DNA of 64,000 nt, taken from the NCBI GenBank assembly GCA_030602315.1, contig JAUVZY010000001.1:1-64000 (forward strand). The letters are read 5' to 3'. The stretch is from Pseudomonadaceae bacterium. Its GTDB lineage: Bacteria; Pseudomonadota; Gammaproteobacteria; Pseudomonadales; Pseudomonadaceae. The notes under the pieces are model-generated. The model did not search any database and had not been told where the DNA came from. It was given only the letters and a program-made list of their open reading frames with translations. Below are positions 46,667 to 57,324 of the stretch, one piece after another (position 1 is the first letter of the stretch; the number at the start of each line of letters is the position of its first letter). The position numbers and the translations under genes were made by a program.

Positions 46667-48006
46667 TCCGCTCGTTGCGTCTGCGCTTCATGCTCGGGGC
46701 CACGGTGCTGGCCGTGCTGTTCATGCTGATTCTGCTGCCGCTGTTGCAGAGCGCCTTCCACCTTGCCCAGGAGGATGTGATCGAGCAGCGCCTGGCGGCC
46801 GACGCGGCCGCGCTGATTTCCGCCGCCGAGCTGGTCGACGGCAGCCTGAGGATGCCCGAGTCGATGCCGGCGATGGAGCTCAACCTGCTCGAAGCCAGGC
46901 AGCTGGGTTTCATCTATGACCGCCACGGCCGGCTGGTCTGGCGCTCTCCTTCCAGCCTGGACGAACAGATCGACTACCGCCCGCGCTATGACGGGCGGGG
47001 CCGTGAGTTCGCCAGCCTGCAAGACCCGCGCGGTGAACGCTACTTCGTCTACGACCTGGAGGTGGATCGCCTGCGGGGCGAGGAGGCCGGCTACAGCATC
47101 GTTACCATGCAGCCGAGCCGAGACTACGACGCGCTGGTCGACGGTATGCGCCGCCAGCTTTATTGGTGGCTCGGCGGTGCCTGGCTGGTGCTGCTGGTGC
47201 TGCTCTGGCTGGGGCTGACCTGGGGCTTTGCCAGCCTGCGCGGGCTTGGCCGCGAGCTGGACGAGGTGGAAAACGGCGCGCGCGAGCGCCTGAGCGACGG
47301 CCACCCGCGCGAGTTGCTGCGCCTGACCCGCTCGCTCAACCGCCTGCTCGATGGCGAGCGCCGCCAGCGCGAGCGCTACCGCGATTCGCTGGGCGATCTG
47401 GCGCACAGCCTGAAGACGCCGTTGGCGGTGCTACAGGGCGTGGCCGACACCCTGGCCAGCGAGCGGCAGCATCGCGAGCAGGTCGAGGTGCTGCGCACCC
47501 AGATCGAGCGCATGAGCCAGCAGGTCGACTATCAGCTGCAACGTGCCAGCCTGCGGCGCAGCGGCCTACGGCGCCACCGCGAGGCGCTCGGTCCGGTGCT
47601 GGATGTGCTCACCCAGGCGCTGGACAAGGTGTACCGGGAAAAGCGCGTGGTCTTGAGCCGCGACTTTCCGCCCGCGCTGCACCTGCCGGTCGAGCGGGGC
47701 GCACTGCTGGAGCTGCTCGGTAACCTGCTGGAGAACGCCTACCGCCTGTGTCTTGGACAGATCCGCGTGCGTGCGCGCAGCAATGCCGAAGGTTGCGAGC
47801 TGTGGGTCGAGGACGATGGACCCGGCATCCCCGCCGAGCGCCGCGAGCAGATTCTGCAGCGTGGCGAACGCCTCGACACCCGCCATCCGGGCCAAGGGAT
47901 CGGTACCGCGGTGGCCAAGGACATCATCGAAAGCTACGGTGGCAGCCTGCAGCTCGAGGAGTCACCGCTCGGCGGCGCCTGTTTCCGCATTCGCCTGCCG
48001 TACTGA
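46663..48006 (+). CDS. phoQ: sensor histidine kinase PhoQ
   Basis: 447 residues. Two transmembrane helices (about 9-29 and 168-188) flank a periplasmic acidic sensor domain with low-conservation MPESMPAMELN. A HAMP-like linker, phospho-acceptor His248 in GDLAHSLKTPLA, and HATPase motifs DDGPGIP and GQGIGTAV follow. Senses Mg2+ and antimicrobial peptides and phosphorylates PhoP. Confidence 0.95.
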   Translation: MIRSLRLRFMLGATVLAVLFMLILLPLLQSAFHLAQEDVIEQRLAADAAALISAAELVDGSLRMPESMPAMELNLLEARQLGFIYDRHGRLVWRSPSSLDEQIDYRPRYDGRGREFASLQDPRGERYFVYDLEVDRLRGEEAGYSIVTMQPSRDYDALVDGMRRQLYWWLGGAWLVLLVLLWLGLTWGFASLRGLGRELDEVENGARERLSDGHPRELLRLTRSLNRLLDGERRQRERYRDSLGDLAHSLKTPLAVLQGVADTLASERQHREQVEVLRTQIERMSQQVDYQLQRASLRRSGLRRHREALGPVLDVLTQALDKVYREKRVVLSRDFPPALHLPVERGALLELLGNLLENAYRLCLGQIRVRARSNAEGCELWVEDDGPGIPAERREQILQRGERLDTRHPGQGIGTAVAKDIIESYGGSLQLEESPLGGACFRIRLPY

Positions 48007-48060
48007 ACGCTGCATGCACGACCGGCGGCGCTGCAAACACACCGTTCACAGCGAGGAGCC

Positions 48061-48660
48061 ATGCCGATGGAAAAACCTTTCTCCCAGGCTTGCGAGAACA
48101 ACAAGGCGCCGATCCTGGCGGTGCTGCGCGAGGTCATGGCCGGCGCGCGCAGTGTGCTGGAGATCGGCAGCGGCACCGGCCAGCATGCGGTGTACTTTGC
48201 CGGGCAGATGCCCTGGCTGGTCTGGCAGCCCAGCGACCGGCGGGAGAACCTGCCCGGCATTCGCGCCTGGATGGCCGAGGCCGCGCCGGGCAATCTGCGC
48301 GAGCCACTCGAGCTCGACGTGGATCAGCCCGACTGGCCGGCGCTTGCGGTGGATGCGGCGTTCTCCGCCAATACCGCGCACATCATGAGCTGGCCGCAGG
48401 TCGAGCGGTGTTTCGCTGGCGTGGCGGCGCGGCTGCCGGCCGGTGGAGTGTTCTGCCTGTACGGCCCGTTCAACTACGCCGGTCAGTTCACCAGCGAAAG
48501 CAATGCCCGTTTCGATGCGATGCTGCGAGCCCGTGATCCGGCCAGTGGCCTGCGCGACTGTGAGGCACTGCAGGCGCTGGGCGCCCGGGTTGGCCTGGCG
48601 TTGGTCGCCGACCACCCGATGCCGGCCAACAATCGCCTGCTGGTCTGGCGCAAGGCCTAG
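48061..48660 (+). CDS. DUF938 SAM-dependent methyltransferase-like protein
   Basis: 199 residues. The start EKPFSQACENNKAPILAVLREVM and motif I VLEIGSGTGQHAVYFA mark it as a DUF938-type class I methyltransferase. Target not known. ATG 48061 has GAGGAG just upstream; ATG two codons later is an alternative. It follows phoQ by 54 bases and could be co-transcribed. Confidence 0.85.
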   Translation: MPMEKPFSQACENNKAPILAVLREVMAGARSVLEIGSGTGQHAVYFAGQMPWLVWQPSDRRENLPGIRAWMAEAAPGNLREPLELDVDQPDWPALAVDAAFSANTAHIMSWPQVERCFAGVAARLPAGGVFCLYGPFNYAGQFTSESNARFDAMLRARDPASGLRDCEALQALGARVGLALVADHPMPANNRLLVWRKA

Positions 48661-48668
48661 CGCGGCGC

Positions 48669-48875
48669 TTACCGGCGCAGCAGGTTGACCAGCACCGTCA
48701 CCAGCACACTCAGAAGGATCATCGAGGTGATCGGGATGAACACCCGGCTGCGTTCATTCTCGATGCGGATGTCGCCGGGCAGGCGGCCGAACCAGTTGAG
48801 CAACCAGGGGGCGTAATGCAGCGCGATGCCGGCCAACAGCAGCAGCGCGCCGATCAGCATCAGCCAGCGGGCCAT
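48669..48875 (-). CDS. DUF2905 small membrane protein
   Basis: 68 residues with two transmembrane helices (about 3-19 and 50-65) separated by GRLPGDIRIE, the hallmark of DUF2905. Function unknown. Its end is 8 bases after the convergent methyltransferase stop. Confidence 0.88.
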   Translation of the reverse strand: MARWLMLIGALLLLAGIALHYAPWLLNWFGRLPGDIRIENERSRVFIPITSMILLSVLVTVLVNLLRR

Positions 48876-48936
48876 GGGCAGTACCTCCTGCCTGGAGGCT
48901 GGTCCGCCGTGGGAGCGCCGTCAAGCGCAGCGCGGC

Positions 48937-49899
48937 TCAGGGCTTGCGGGCGATCAGCACCGCGCGGGTCGGTGCCGGCAGGCCTTCGACGGTCTTGCCG
49001 TGGTCCTGCGGATCGAGGAACTCGGGCAGTGACTGAAAGCGCATCCAGTCGGTGCTGCGTTGTTCGGCGACCGAGGTGACGTTGACGTCCACGCAGCGCA
49101 CATCGACAAACCCCGCACGGCGCAGCCACAGCGCCAGCGCCGGTACCGACGGCAGGAACCACACGTTGCGCATCTGCGCGTAGCGGTCTTCCGGCACCAG
49201 CGCGGTGGTTTCGTCGCCCTCCACCACCAGCGTTTCCAGCACCAGCTCGCCGCCACGCACCAGGCAGTCCTTCAGCTCCAGCAAATGGTCGATGGGCGAG
49301 CGGCGGTGGTAGAGCACGCCCATGGAGAACACCGTGTCGAAGCCTTCGAGCTTCTCCGGCAGCTCTTCCAGGGCGAACGGCAGGTGCCAGGCGCGGGCGG
49401 CCGGCAGGTAGCGTTTGACCGCATGGAACTGGCAGAAGAACAGCCAGTTGGGGTCGACGCCGAGCACCAGGTCCGCGCCGGCACCGAGCATCCGCCACAT
49501 GTAGTAGCCATTGCCGCAGCCGACATCCAGCACGCGCTTGCCGGAGAGGTCGAGGTACGGGGCGACCCGCGACCACTTCCAGTCCGAGCGCCATTCGGTG
49601 TCGATATGCACGCCGAACAGCTCGAACGGCCCCTTGCGCCAGGGGATCAGGCCGCGCAGCGCCTGCTCCAGGCGGGCACGGGTGTCCTCGCCCAGCGGGC
49701 CGTCCAGCACCAGGGCCTCGGCCAGCTCGACCTGCTCGGGGACGAGCTCCGGCAGTGCGTCCACCGCCGCCATCCAGCGCGGCAGGTCGCCGTGGCTCTT
49801 GTCCAGCTTGGCGCCGAACTGCGCGGGCAGGCCGTCGGCCCAGGCGGCCAGTGGGGTGCGGGCGAGCTGGCGGACCAGCGGCGTCAGGTCGAGATTCAT
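48937..49899 (-). CDS. cmoB: tRNA U34 carboxymethyltransferase CmoB
   Basis: 320 residues. Uses carboxy-SAM made by CmoA to convert ho5U34 to cmo5U34 in tRNAs, expanding wobble decoding. Features: [17 protein letters not shown] (motif I), [14 protein letters not shown] at the end. ATG at 49899 ([11 protein letters not shown]) is chosen by length; overlaps the cmoA end by 4 bases. Confidence 0.95.
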   Translation of the reverse strand: MNLDLTPLVRQLARTPLAAWADGLPAQFGAKLDKSHGDLPRWMAAVDALPELVPEQVELAEALVLDGPLGEDTRARLEQALRGLIPWRKGPFELFGVHIDTEWRSDWKWSRVAPYLDLSGKRVLDVGCGNGYYMWRMLGAGADLVLGVDPNWLFFCQFHAVKRYLPAARAWHLPFALEELPEKLEGFDTVFSMGVLYHRRSPIDHLLELKDCLVRGGELVLETLVVEGDETTALVPEDRYAQMRNVWFLPSVPALALWLRRAGFVDVRCVDVNVTSVAEQRSTDWMRFQSLPEFLDPQDHGKTVEGLPAPTRAVLIARKP

Positions 49900-50639
49900 G
49901 GCAGGGCGATCAGCGAGGCGAAGTTCAGGCACTGGAACCACGGCACCACACGGCTGAAGCCGGCTTCCTGCAGGCGGGCGCGATGGCTGTCGAGGCTATC
50001 GGGGATCAGCACGTTCTCGATGGCGCTGCGCTTTTGCGCGATCTCCAGGTCGCTGTAGCCGTTGGCGCGCTTGAACGCCAGGTGCAGCTCGGTGAGCAGC
50101 GCCTGCTCGGCCGGGTCATCGAAGCACAGCTTTTCCGAGAGGATCAGTGCGCCGCCCGGCACCAGGCTCTGGCGGATGCGCGCCAGCAGGTCGGTGCGGC
50201 ATTCGGGGGCGATGAATTGCAGGGTGAAATTCAGCGCCACCACCGAGGCCGGCTGGAACTGCAGCGCGAGGATGTCCGCCTCGCGCACCTCCACCGGCAG
50301 CAGTTCCTGGAACATCGCGTCCTGGGCGTGCAGGTACTCGCGGCAGCGCTCGACCATCGCCGCCGAGTTGTCCACCGCCAGCACCTGGCAGCGTTCGCTC
50401 TTCACGTGGCGGCGCAGCGCCTGGGTCACGGCGCCGAGCGAGCAGCCGAGGTCGTAGAGCACGGTGCCCGGTTGGGCGAACTGCCCGGCCAGCACACCGA
50501 TGTTTTCCACGATGGTCGGGTAACCGGGCACCGAGCGCTTGATCATGTCGGGGAACACCCGCGCGACATCCTCGTTGAACACGAAGTCGGGCACCGCGGC
50601 CAAGGGCGCGGCGAACAAGCGGTCGGGGTCGTGGGTCAC
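49896..50639 (-). CDS. cmoA: carboxy-S-adenosyl-L-methionine synthase CmoA
   Basis: 247 residues. Makes carboxy-SAM from SAM and prephenate. Motif [15 protein letters not shown] (SAM-binding) and [13 protein letters not shown] are typical. GTG at 50639 with GGGAG upstream and the standard length support the start. Upstream of cmoB in the same operon. Consumption of prephenate links this gene to aromatic metabolism. Confidence 0.95.
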   Translation of the reverse strand: MTHDPDRLFAAPLAAVPDFVFNEDVARVFPDMIKRSVPGYPTIVENIGVLAGQFAQPGTVLYDLGCSLGAVTQALRRHVKSERCQVLAVDNSAAMVERCREYLHAQDAMFQELLPVEVREADILALQFQPASVVALNFTLQFIAPECRTDLLARIRQSLVPGGALILSEKLCFDDPAEQALLTELHLAFKRANGYSDLEIAQKRSAIENVLIPDSLDSHRARLQEAGFSRVVPWFQCLNFASLIALP

Positions 50640-50719
50640 GGTCGGCTCCCGGGAAAAGGGGCCGCATTCTAACCAAGCCGGCCGGGCGCCGGAACCGCCG
50701 CCGGCGCCGGTGGGGTGCT

Positions 50720-51118
50720 TCAGTCGGCGATGATGCGGCAGTCGAACTCGGCCGCCGGCTCGGCGCCCGGTTCCCACGGCTGGCGGTAGGTCAGGCGCAG
50801 GCGGTCTTCGCCGGCGCGGGCGGCCTGGAAGCGCCAGGACGACACGCCTTCGCCACCGACCACGCCGTTGGCAGCGGAGCGAAAGACTTCCGGGCCGAGG
50901 CTGTCGAGCACGGTGGCGGCGCTCTGTTCGACCTGCCAGCGAAAGCCGGTGGTCGGGTCGCTGGGCAGGTTGACGATCAGCGTCTGCCCGCCTTGCAGGC
51001 GTACCGGGCAGGCGCGGTCGTGCTCCACCAGCACGGTCGTCGCCGCTGGCGGGCTGGCGCAGGCGGTGAGCAGGGAAAGGGCAGTGCCGAGCAGGGCAGG
51101 GGGCAGCAGACGGTTCAT
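50720..51118 (-). CDS. chagasin-type (I42) protease-inhibitor lipoprotein
   Basis: 132 residues. Signal peptide with lipobox LLTAC, then an immunoglobulin-like I42 domain. The family loop DPTTGFRW (NPTTG-type) and the later C-terminal loops of chagasin are visible. Such proteins inhibit papain-like cysteine proteases; in bacteria their targets are usually unknown. ATG at 51118 chosen for the clean signal peptide. Confidence 0.8.
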   Translation of the reverse strand: MNRLLPPALLGTALSLLTACASPPAATTVLVEHDRACPVRLQGGQTLIVNLPSDPTTGFRWQVEQSAATVLDSLGPEVFRSAANGVVGGEGVSSWRFQAARAGEDRLRLTYRQPWEPGAEPAAEFDCRIIAD

Positions 51119-51192
51119 GGTGTTGATTGGTTCACAATGGACGGCGGGCACAGCATAGCCGGCCGGGCCAGACGGCCCAAGCCGGCGCTGGA

Positions 51193-53586
51193 TCAGAACA
51201 GCACCTTGGCCACGTCGGCGAAGCGCCGGGCGAAATGCACGGTAAGCCCTTCCTTGAGGTAGTCGGGCAACTCGTCGAAGTGGCTGCGGTTGGCTTCGGG
51301 CAGGATCAGCTCGTGGATCTTCTGCCGGCGTGCGGCGATCACTTTCTCGCGCACCCCGCCGATCGGCAGCACCTGGCCGGTCAGGGTCAGCTCACCGGTC
51401 ATCGCCACGCCCTTCTTCGGCGCCTGGTCGCGGGCCAGCGACAGCAGCGCGCTGGCCATGGTGATGCCGGCGCTGGGGCCGTCCTTGGGCGTGGCGCCTT
51501 CGGGCACGTGCAGGTGGACGAAGGCCTCGTCGAAGAACGTCGGGTCGGCCTTGAAGTCCTTGAGGTGCGAGCTGACATAGCTGTAGGCGATCTCGGCCGA
51601 TTCCTTCATCACCTCGCCGAGCTTGCCGGTGAGCTTGAAGCCGCGGTTCAGGGTGTGGATGCGCGTCGCTTCGATCGGCAGGGTGGCGCCGCCCAGGCTG
51701 GTCCAGGCGAGGCCCGTGATCACGCCGACGCCGGAGAGCACCTGCTCGGGGCGGAACAGCGGGCTGCCCAGATACCCTTCGAGATCCTTCTGGCCGATGC
51801 GCACGCTGGCCTCGGGCTCTTCCAGCAGCCGGACCACCGTCTTGCGCACCAGCTTGCCGAGCTGTTTTTCCAGCTGGCGCACCCCGGCCTCGCGGGCATA
51901 GCCGTCGATCAGCGCCTTGAGCGCGCTGTCGCTGATCGACAGCCGATCCTTGGGCACGCCGGCTTTGGCCAGCTGCTTGGGCCACAGGTGGCGCTTGGCG
52001 ATCGCCTGCTTCTCCTCGGTGATGTAGCCGGAGAGGCGGATCACCTCCATGCGGTCGAGCAAGGGGCCGGGGATCGAGTCCAGCGTGTTGGCGGTGCAGA
52101 CGAACAGCACCTTGGACAGGTCCAGGCGCAGGTCCAGGTAATGGTCGAGAAACTCGACGTTCTGCTCCGGATCGAGGGTTTCCAGCAGCGCCGAGGCCGG
52201 GTCGCCCTGGAAGCTCTGGCCGAGCTTGTCGATCTCGTCGAGCATGATCACCGGGTTCATCACCTCGACTTCCTTGAGCGCCTGCACCAGCTTGCCGGGC
52301 AGGGCGCCGATGTAGGTGCGCCGGTGGCCCTTGATCTCCGCCTCGTCGCGCATGCCGCCGACCGAGAAGCGATAGAACGGCCGGCCGAGGGATTCGGCGA
52401 TGGATTTGCCGATGCTGGTCTTGCCCACACCAGGCGGGCCGACCAGGAGGATGATCGAGCCGGCGATCTCGCCCTTGAAGGCGCCCACGGCGAGAAACTC
52501 GACGATGCGGCTCTTGATGTCCTCGAGGCCGGCGTGGTGCTTGTCCAGCACCTTGCGTGCGCGCTTGAGCTCGAGTTTGTCCTTGCCCATCACGCCCCAG
52601 GGGATGCTGGTCGCCCAGTCCAGGTAGTTGCGGGTGACGGCGTATTCCGGCGAGCCGGTTTCGAGGATCGACAGCTTGTTGAGTTCCTCGTCGATGCGTT
52701 TCTGCGCCGCCGGCGGTACGTGCTTGCCCGCCAGCCGGGCGCGGAACTCGTCGGCGTCGGCGCTCTTGTCGTCTTTGGTGATGCCCAGCTCGCGCTGGAT
52801 GATCTTGAGCTGCTCCTTGAGGAAGAACTCGCGCTGGCGCTCGCCGATCTTGCGGTTGACCTCGGCCGACAGCTCCTTCTGCAGGCGCGCGACCTCCACC
52901 TCCTTGCGCAACAGCGGCAGCACCTTTTCCATGCGCTTCAAGATCGGCACGCAGTCGAGTACCTCCTGGAGCTCGGCACCCGGCGCGGTGGTCAGCGCGG
53001 CGGCGAAGTCGGCCAACGGCGAAGGGTCGTGCGGGCTGAAGCGGTTGAGGTAGTTCTTCAGCTCCTCGGAGTACAGCGGGTTGAGCGGCAAGAGCTCCTT
53101 GATCGCGTTGATCAGCGCCATGCCGTAGGCCTTCACCTCGTCGCGCGGGTCGTCCTCGGCCTGCGGGTAGTCGACCTCCACCAGGTACGGCGGGCGACGG
53201 CGCAGCCAGCCGCGGATGCGCACCCGCGCCATGCCCTGGGCGACGAACTGCAGCTTGCCGCCCTCGCGGCTGGCATGGTGGATGCGCACCATGGTGCCGT
53301 GCGCCGGCAGCGCGTCGGGATCGAACACGCTCGGATCGTCACCGGGGTTGTCCACGTAGAACAGCGCGACGCGCTGGTGCGGCGTCTTGGCCACGCGCTC
53401 GAGGGTTTCCGCCCACGGATCCTCGTCGACGATCACCGGCAGCACCTGCGCGGGGAAGAACGGGCGGCTGTGGATGGGGATGATGTACAGCTTGTCCGGG
53501 CGGGTCTGATCCGGCAGCACCAGGCTGCCGGTGTCCGGCGCGGTGTCGGCTTCGACCACTTCGGGCGTGGATTCCTGTTCGCTCAT
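51193..53586 (-). CDS. lon: Lon-family ATP-dependent protease (AsrA-type second Lon)
   Basis: 797 residues. N-terminal LON substrate-binding domain, AAA+ module with Walker A GPPGVGKT and Walker [10 protein letters not shown], and C-terminal Ser-Lys protease domain ([16 protein letters not shown]). In P. aeruginosa the paralogue next to this region is AsrA, induced by aminoglycosides and controlling heat-shock genes; the adjacency to pdxJ-to-znuD genes suggests the same identity. ATG at 53586 is preferred over a longer reading frame. Confidence 0.9.
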   Translation of the reverse strand: MSEQESTPEVVEADTAPDTGSLVLPDQTRPDKLYIIPIHSRPFFPAQVLPVIVDEDPWAETLERVAKTPHQRVALFYVDNPGDDPSVFDPDALPAHGTMVRIHHASREGGKLQFVAQGMARVRIRGWLRRRPPYLVEVDYPQAEDDPRDEVKAYGMALINAIKELLPLNPLYSEELKNYLNRFSPHDPSPLADFAAALTTAPGAELQEVLDCVPILKRMEKVLPLLRKEVEVARLQKELSAEVNRKIGERQREFFLKEQLKIIQRELGITKDDKSADADEFRARLAGKHVPPAAQKRIDEELNKLSILETGSPEYAVTRNYLDWATSIPWGVMGKDKLELKRARKVLDKHHAGLEDIKSRIVEFLAVGAFKGEIAGSIILLVGPPGVGKTSIGKSIAESLGRPFYRFSVGGMRDEAEIKGHRRTYIGALPGKLVQALKEVEVMNPVIMLDEIDKLGQSFQGDPASALLETLDPEQNVEFLDHYLDLRLDLSKVLFVCTANTLDSIPGPLLDRMEVIRLSGYITEEKQAIAKRHLWPKQLAKAGVPKDRLSISDSALKALIDGYAREAGVRQLEKQLGKLVRKTVVRLLEEPEASVRIGQKDLEGYLGSPLFRPEQVLSGVGVITGLAWTSLGGATLPIEATRIHTLNRGFKLTGKLGEVMKESAEIAYSYVSSHLKDFKADPTFFDEAFVHLHVPEGATPKDGPSAGITMASALLSLARDQAPKKGVAMTGELTLTGQVLPIGGVREKVIAARRQKIHELILPEANRSHFDELPDYLKEGLTVHFARRFADVAKVLF

Positions 53587-53652
53587 GTCACACCTTTGGC
53601 AACGGCTTGCCGTGTAGATGGGTCGGTGGCGAACGGATTTCAAGGCGCCGCA

Positions 53653-53681
53653 CCGGCCACACCCCGGGCGGGGGTGGCCGG
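53653..53681. repeat. GC-rich hairpin between PBP and lon genes
   Basis: Arms CCGGCCAC and GTGGCCGG with an additional CCCC/GGGG pairing inside. Located after the penicillin-binding protein gene and before lon; may limit read-through into lon, though no T-tract is present. Confidence 0.6.
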
Positions 53682-53689
53682 CGCTGCGG

Positions 53690-56600
53690 TCAGTGGCGGG
53701 TGGCGGTGAGGGTGGGGCTGCTCGGAGCCTGCGGCGCGCAGAGTCCGCCTTCGGCCTGCAGGTGCGCCTGCAGCAGCGGGGCCATGCCCTTGAGCGCCTG
53801 CACCGGCAGGGCCGAGGTGAAGCGGAAGGTGTCGGCCTTGCGCCCCGGCACGTAGGCGGTGAGGGTGCCGAAGTGGTTGGGGCCCAGGTAGAACACGAAG
53901 GTCGCGGTGCGGTTCATCGCCGTGCCGCGGCTGGTGCTGGAGGACTGGATGCGGTTGTCGCCGGTGCCGGTCTTGCCGCCGACCTGCATGGGCGTGCCGT
54001 CGGCCAGCAGGAAGCTGCCCTTGAGGCGCCGCGCGGTGCCGTTTTCCACCACCTGGCCGAGCGCGTTGCGCAGCGCCGTGGCCACCTCCGAGGGCAGCAC
54101 CCGCTGGCCGACGCCCGGGTTGACCGCCAGGTGCGTCTCGTAGGGCGTCGCCTTGGCGAACTGCAGGCTGTCGATGCGCACGCTGGGCAGGCGCACCCCG
54201 TCGTTGAGGATGATGCCCATCAGCTCGGCCAGCGCCGCCGGACGGTCGCCGGAGCTGCCCAGCGAGGTGGCCAGCGACGGCACCAGGTGCTCGAACGGAT
54301 AGCCCAGGCGCTGCCAGCGGCGGTGGATGTCGGTGAAGGCTTCCACCTCCAGCATGATGCGGATGCGGCTGTCGCGGGCGCTCTTGTGCCGGCTGCGGAA
54401 CAGCCAGCCGTAGACCTCCTGGCGCTCGTCGCGGCTGGCCTGGACCACTTCGCTGAGCCCGGCCTGCGGGTGCTCGAGCAGATAGCCCAGCAGCCACAGG
54501 TCCAGCGGGTGCACGCGGGCGATGTAGCCCTGATCCGGCAGGCTGTAGGCACCGGGTTTGTAGCGCTCGTACATCGCGGCCAGCTGCTTGTCGCTGACAT
54601 CGGCGTCGGGCAGGCGGCTCTTGATGAAGCGGCCGAAGGTGTCCAGGTCGGCGTCCGGGCGCAGATAGCGGTGCACCGCCGCCAGACGCACCGGCGTCGG
54701 CCGCAGGCCATCGAGGAACACGTCGATGCGCTCCTCGTCGGTCTTGCCGCGGTACTTCTTCCAGAAACGCTGCAGGAACACGGTGCCTTCGCGGTCGGCG
54801 AAGCGCACCAGGTACTCCTGACGATTGGGGTTCTTGTCGTCGCTGAGCAGTTCGGCGCTGTTGGTCGTCTGGTAGGTGCTGTATTGCACCAGGTCACGCA
54901 TCAGCCGCACGAACGGCAGGTTGATCGACTCCTGCAGGGCTTCGCGCATGGTCGGCAGACGGTTGTCGTCCTCCTTGCGGAAGTTGCCGAAGCGGTGCAT
55001 GCCCGAGCCTGTGAAGAAGCTCTCGCCGGGGCTGGCCGAGTAGCGCCGGTCCAGCGCCGCTTCGAGCATCGGCGCCAGGCTGCGGTCCTGCTGGCTGGCC
55101 AGGTAGCCGAGCGCCCAGCGGGTGAGGTTGTCGTTGGCCTGTACCTTGCGCAGCTCGGCCGGCGACAGCAGCCCATAGCGCTCGTGCAGCTCGGCGATGA
55201 CCTCGAGGTAGGTGGTCAGCACGCGCAGCTTGGCGGTGGAGCCGAGCTCGAGCTTGCTGCCCTCGTTGATGTCGAACGGCTGGTTGGTGTTGTCGGTCTG
55301 CACCCGCACCTGGAAGCCGTCCGGCCCGCGCTCGAACAGGGTGAAGCTGTAGCGCACCTCGGCGGTCTTCTCCGGCGACAGCATGCGCTCGCCGAACAGG
55401 CCCACCTCGCCGGCGAAGGTCGGGTCGGCCAGGCGCGTCAGGTAGTCGCTGATCTGGTCCTGCAGGTCGCCCTGCAGGGTGGTGGTGGCCGACAGGTCGA
55501 GGCGGTCCAGGTCATAGAGCGGCACGTTGAGCAGTTGCGCCAGGCGCATCCGCGCGACGCTCACGCCCTTGGTGGTTTCCACGCTGCGTACCACCGGGTT
55601 GCTGCGCAGATCACGAAATTGCAGGGTCTGGGCCAGGGCGGCGTCGCGCAGTTCGCGATCGATCACCCCGCCCTGGGCCAGCAGGCGCAGGTGACTGTCG
55701 GTCAGGCTGGCCAGCTCCTTGCGGCCCTCGTCGAGGTAGTAGGAGGGGCGGCGCTGAGCGATCAGCAACGACAGCACCTGGCGCAGCGCCAGGCCGCGCG
55801 CCTCGAGCGGCGTCTCAGCGTTGCGCGCTGGATCGAGCAGGCGGTTGATCTGTTCGAAGTCGGCGCCGAACCAGACCCGCAGGCCGTCGGCGATGCCGTG
55901 CACCTCGCCGTGCCCGGGAACGGCCGAGAGCGGCACGCTGTTGAGGTAGTCACGCACGATGCGCTGGCGGGTGGCCAGGGTTTCCGGCCCCTCGCGGTAG
56001 GCGCGCACGCTGGCCGAGGCCATCTGCCGCAGCTTTTCCGAGGCGTTGCCGGTGCGCCCTTCCGGCGAGTGGCGGTATTTCTCGACCTGGGTCGCCAGGG
56101 TGCTGCCACCGGAGGCCTGACCGGGCAAGCCCAGGTACTTTTCGACCTGGCTGATCGCCGCGAGGGTGAAGCGCGGCCAGTCCACCGCGGGGTTGACCCG
56201 CGGATGCTCGGTATTGAGCAGTCCGCGGTCCTCGATGAACAGCAGCGACTGGGCGATCACCGGCGGTACGTCGCTGAACTCGGGGTAGAACTGGTGCGGG
56301 TAGCTGGTGGCGTACAGCGGCAGGCCGCGGCAGTCGTCCACGCTGAGCCCGGCCTGGGGCTTCTCCGGGTAGGGGATGAACAGCCCGCGACTGGCGTAGT
56401 CCTGCAGCTCCGGCGAAAAACGCACCTGCTGCAACACCGCGAAGTTGCGCTGGCTGAGCCGGGCGAGAAAGTCCGGCAGGCGCGCGTAACCGAAGCGCTC
56501 GTCGAACGGGCCCTTGTCCGGGAACAGGATGCTGTCGCTGGCTCCCGGCTGCAGGTCGTAGTTCAGCGTCGCAGCGTAGCGGCTGAGCCATTTCGACTGC

Positions 56601-56791
56601 AGGTGCGAGCCTTGCAGTTCCTGCCAGGCAAGCAGGCCCGCACCCGCGGCGGCTACCGAGAAGGCGAGAAATTTGATCAGCCGGCGTTTGCCAGCGGATT
56701 TGCGATTAGCCGGAGAAGGTGCAGCAGAAGGAGAGCGGACTCGCTTGGAGCCAGCGGTCCGCTTCTTGTCAGATTGCCATACGGCGCCCAT
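53690..56791 (-). CDS. bifunctional transglycosylase/transpeptidase (class A PBP-like)
   Basis: 1033 residues, longer than usual PBP1. Short cytosolic N-terminus (rich in Lys/Arg/Ser), one transmembrane helix around residues 39-56, GT51 domain with putative catalytic Glu187 in LLFIEDRGLL and GGSTLATQ, then a transpeptidase domain with Ser518 in GSTAKL (SxxK), Ser622 in ESINLPF (SxN) and Lys940 in GGKTGTGDN (KTG). The order and long spacing from SxN to KTG differ from standard PBP1a/b. The GT51 motif has an unusual insertion before the conserved His region. Cell-wall synthesis is the likely role. Confidence 0.8.
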   Translation of the reverse strand: MGAVWQSDKKRTAGSKRVRSPSAAPSPANRKSAGKRRLIKFLAFSVAAAGAGLLAWQELQGSHLQSKWLSRYAATLNYDLQPGASDSILFPDKGPFDERFGYARLPDFLARLSQRNFAVLQQVRFSPELQDYASRGLFIPYPEKPQAGLSVDDCRGLPLYATSYPHQFYPEFSDVPPVIAQSLLFIEDRGLLNTEHPRVNPAVDWPRFTLAAISQVEKYLGLPGQASGGSTLATQVEKYRHSPEGRTGNASEKLRQMASASVRAYREGPETLATRQRIVRDYLNSVPLSAVPGHGEVHGIADGLRVWFGADFEQINRLLDPARNAETPLEARGLALRQVLSLLIAQRRPSYYLDEGRKELASLTDSHLRLLAQGGVIDRELRDAALAQTLQFRDLRSNPVVRSVETTKGVSVARMRLAQLLNVPLYDLDRLDLSATTTLQGDLQDQISDYLTRLADPTFAGEVGLFGERMLSPEKTAEVRYSFTLFERGPDGFQVRVQTDNTNQPFDINEGSKLELGSTAKLRVLTTYLEVIAELHERYGLLSPAELRKVQANDNLTRWALGYLASQQDRSLAPMLEAALDRRYSASPGESFFTGSGMHRFGNFRKEDDNRLPTMREALQESINLPFVRLMRDLVQYSTYQTTNSAELLSDDKNPNRQEYLVRFADREGTVFLQRFWKKYRGKTDEERIDVFLDGLRPTPVRLAAVHRYLRPDADLDTFGRFIKSRLPDADVSDKQLAAMYERYKPGAYSLPDQGYIARVHPLDLWLLGYLLEHPQAGLSEVVQASRDERQEVYGWLFRSRHKSARDSRIRIMLEVEAFTDIHRRWQRLGYPFEHLVPSLATSLGSSGDRPAALAELMGIILNDGVRLPSVRIDSLQFAKATPYETHLAVNPGVGQRVLPSEVATALRNALGQVVENGTARRLKGSFLLADGTPMQVGGKTGTGDNRIQSSSTSRGTAMNRTATFVFYLGPNHFGTLTAYVPGRKADTFRFTSALPVQALKGMAPLLQAHLQAEGGLCAPQAPSSPTLTATRH

Positions 56792-56943
56792 GTTTACCGG
56801 CCCTGGCTGGTTGATATCTATGTCACAAAGCTTAGCGGTTGCCGCGGCTGGCGGGGAGACGAAGACAGACGAACGGGAACTTCGGGAGCCCCGTTCCAGC
56901 GCGGCGGCGACGGGCTGTCAGATTTGCCCGACCGGCAGCGCTT

Positions 56944-57168
56944 TCAGTCGTCGACGATCAGGTTCGAGCGGTCGTCGCGGGCACCATGGACGAGCAGCTC
57001 CTCCGCCTGGGCTTCGCTGATATGCAGACTCGCGCCGTCGATCTGTAGCTCGGACATGCGGGTCGCAGGGTCGGTGATGATGCGCGCGTCCATCAAGGCA
57101 CTGCGAAAGACCTGGCCATTCTTGGTAATGGTGCAGGTGCCGGTCGCCTTGTCGATCTGCAAGCTCAT
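56944..57168 (-). CDS. DUF3203-type small protein
   Basis: 74 residues (MSLQIDKATGTCTITKNGQVFRSAL). Ribosome site AGGAGG is 7 bases upstream of the ATG at 57168. Resembles the short DUF3203 family found mainly in pseudomonads; no function is known. Stands alone between the PBP and hybrid-kinase genes. Confidence 0.75.
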   Translation of the reverse strand: MSLQIDKATGTCTITKNGQVFRSALMDARIITDPATRMSELQIDGASLHISEAQAEELLVHGARDDRSNLIVDD

Positions 57169-57324
57169 GGTCGTCCTCCTCCTGAAGAGCATCTTTGGAT
57201 GTGACCACCGACAAGCCATTTCGCTCCCGAGAAACAAATTTACCGCTGCGCTTGCTGCGCGCCGAGGAACCGCGCTGCGGTCAGACCGCCTAACGCCTAG
57301 GCGCAGAACTCACAGGAGGCGCGC

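Noticed and set aside
51127-53709. 860-codon plus-strand ORF
   Set aside because: Antisense shadow of lon.
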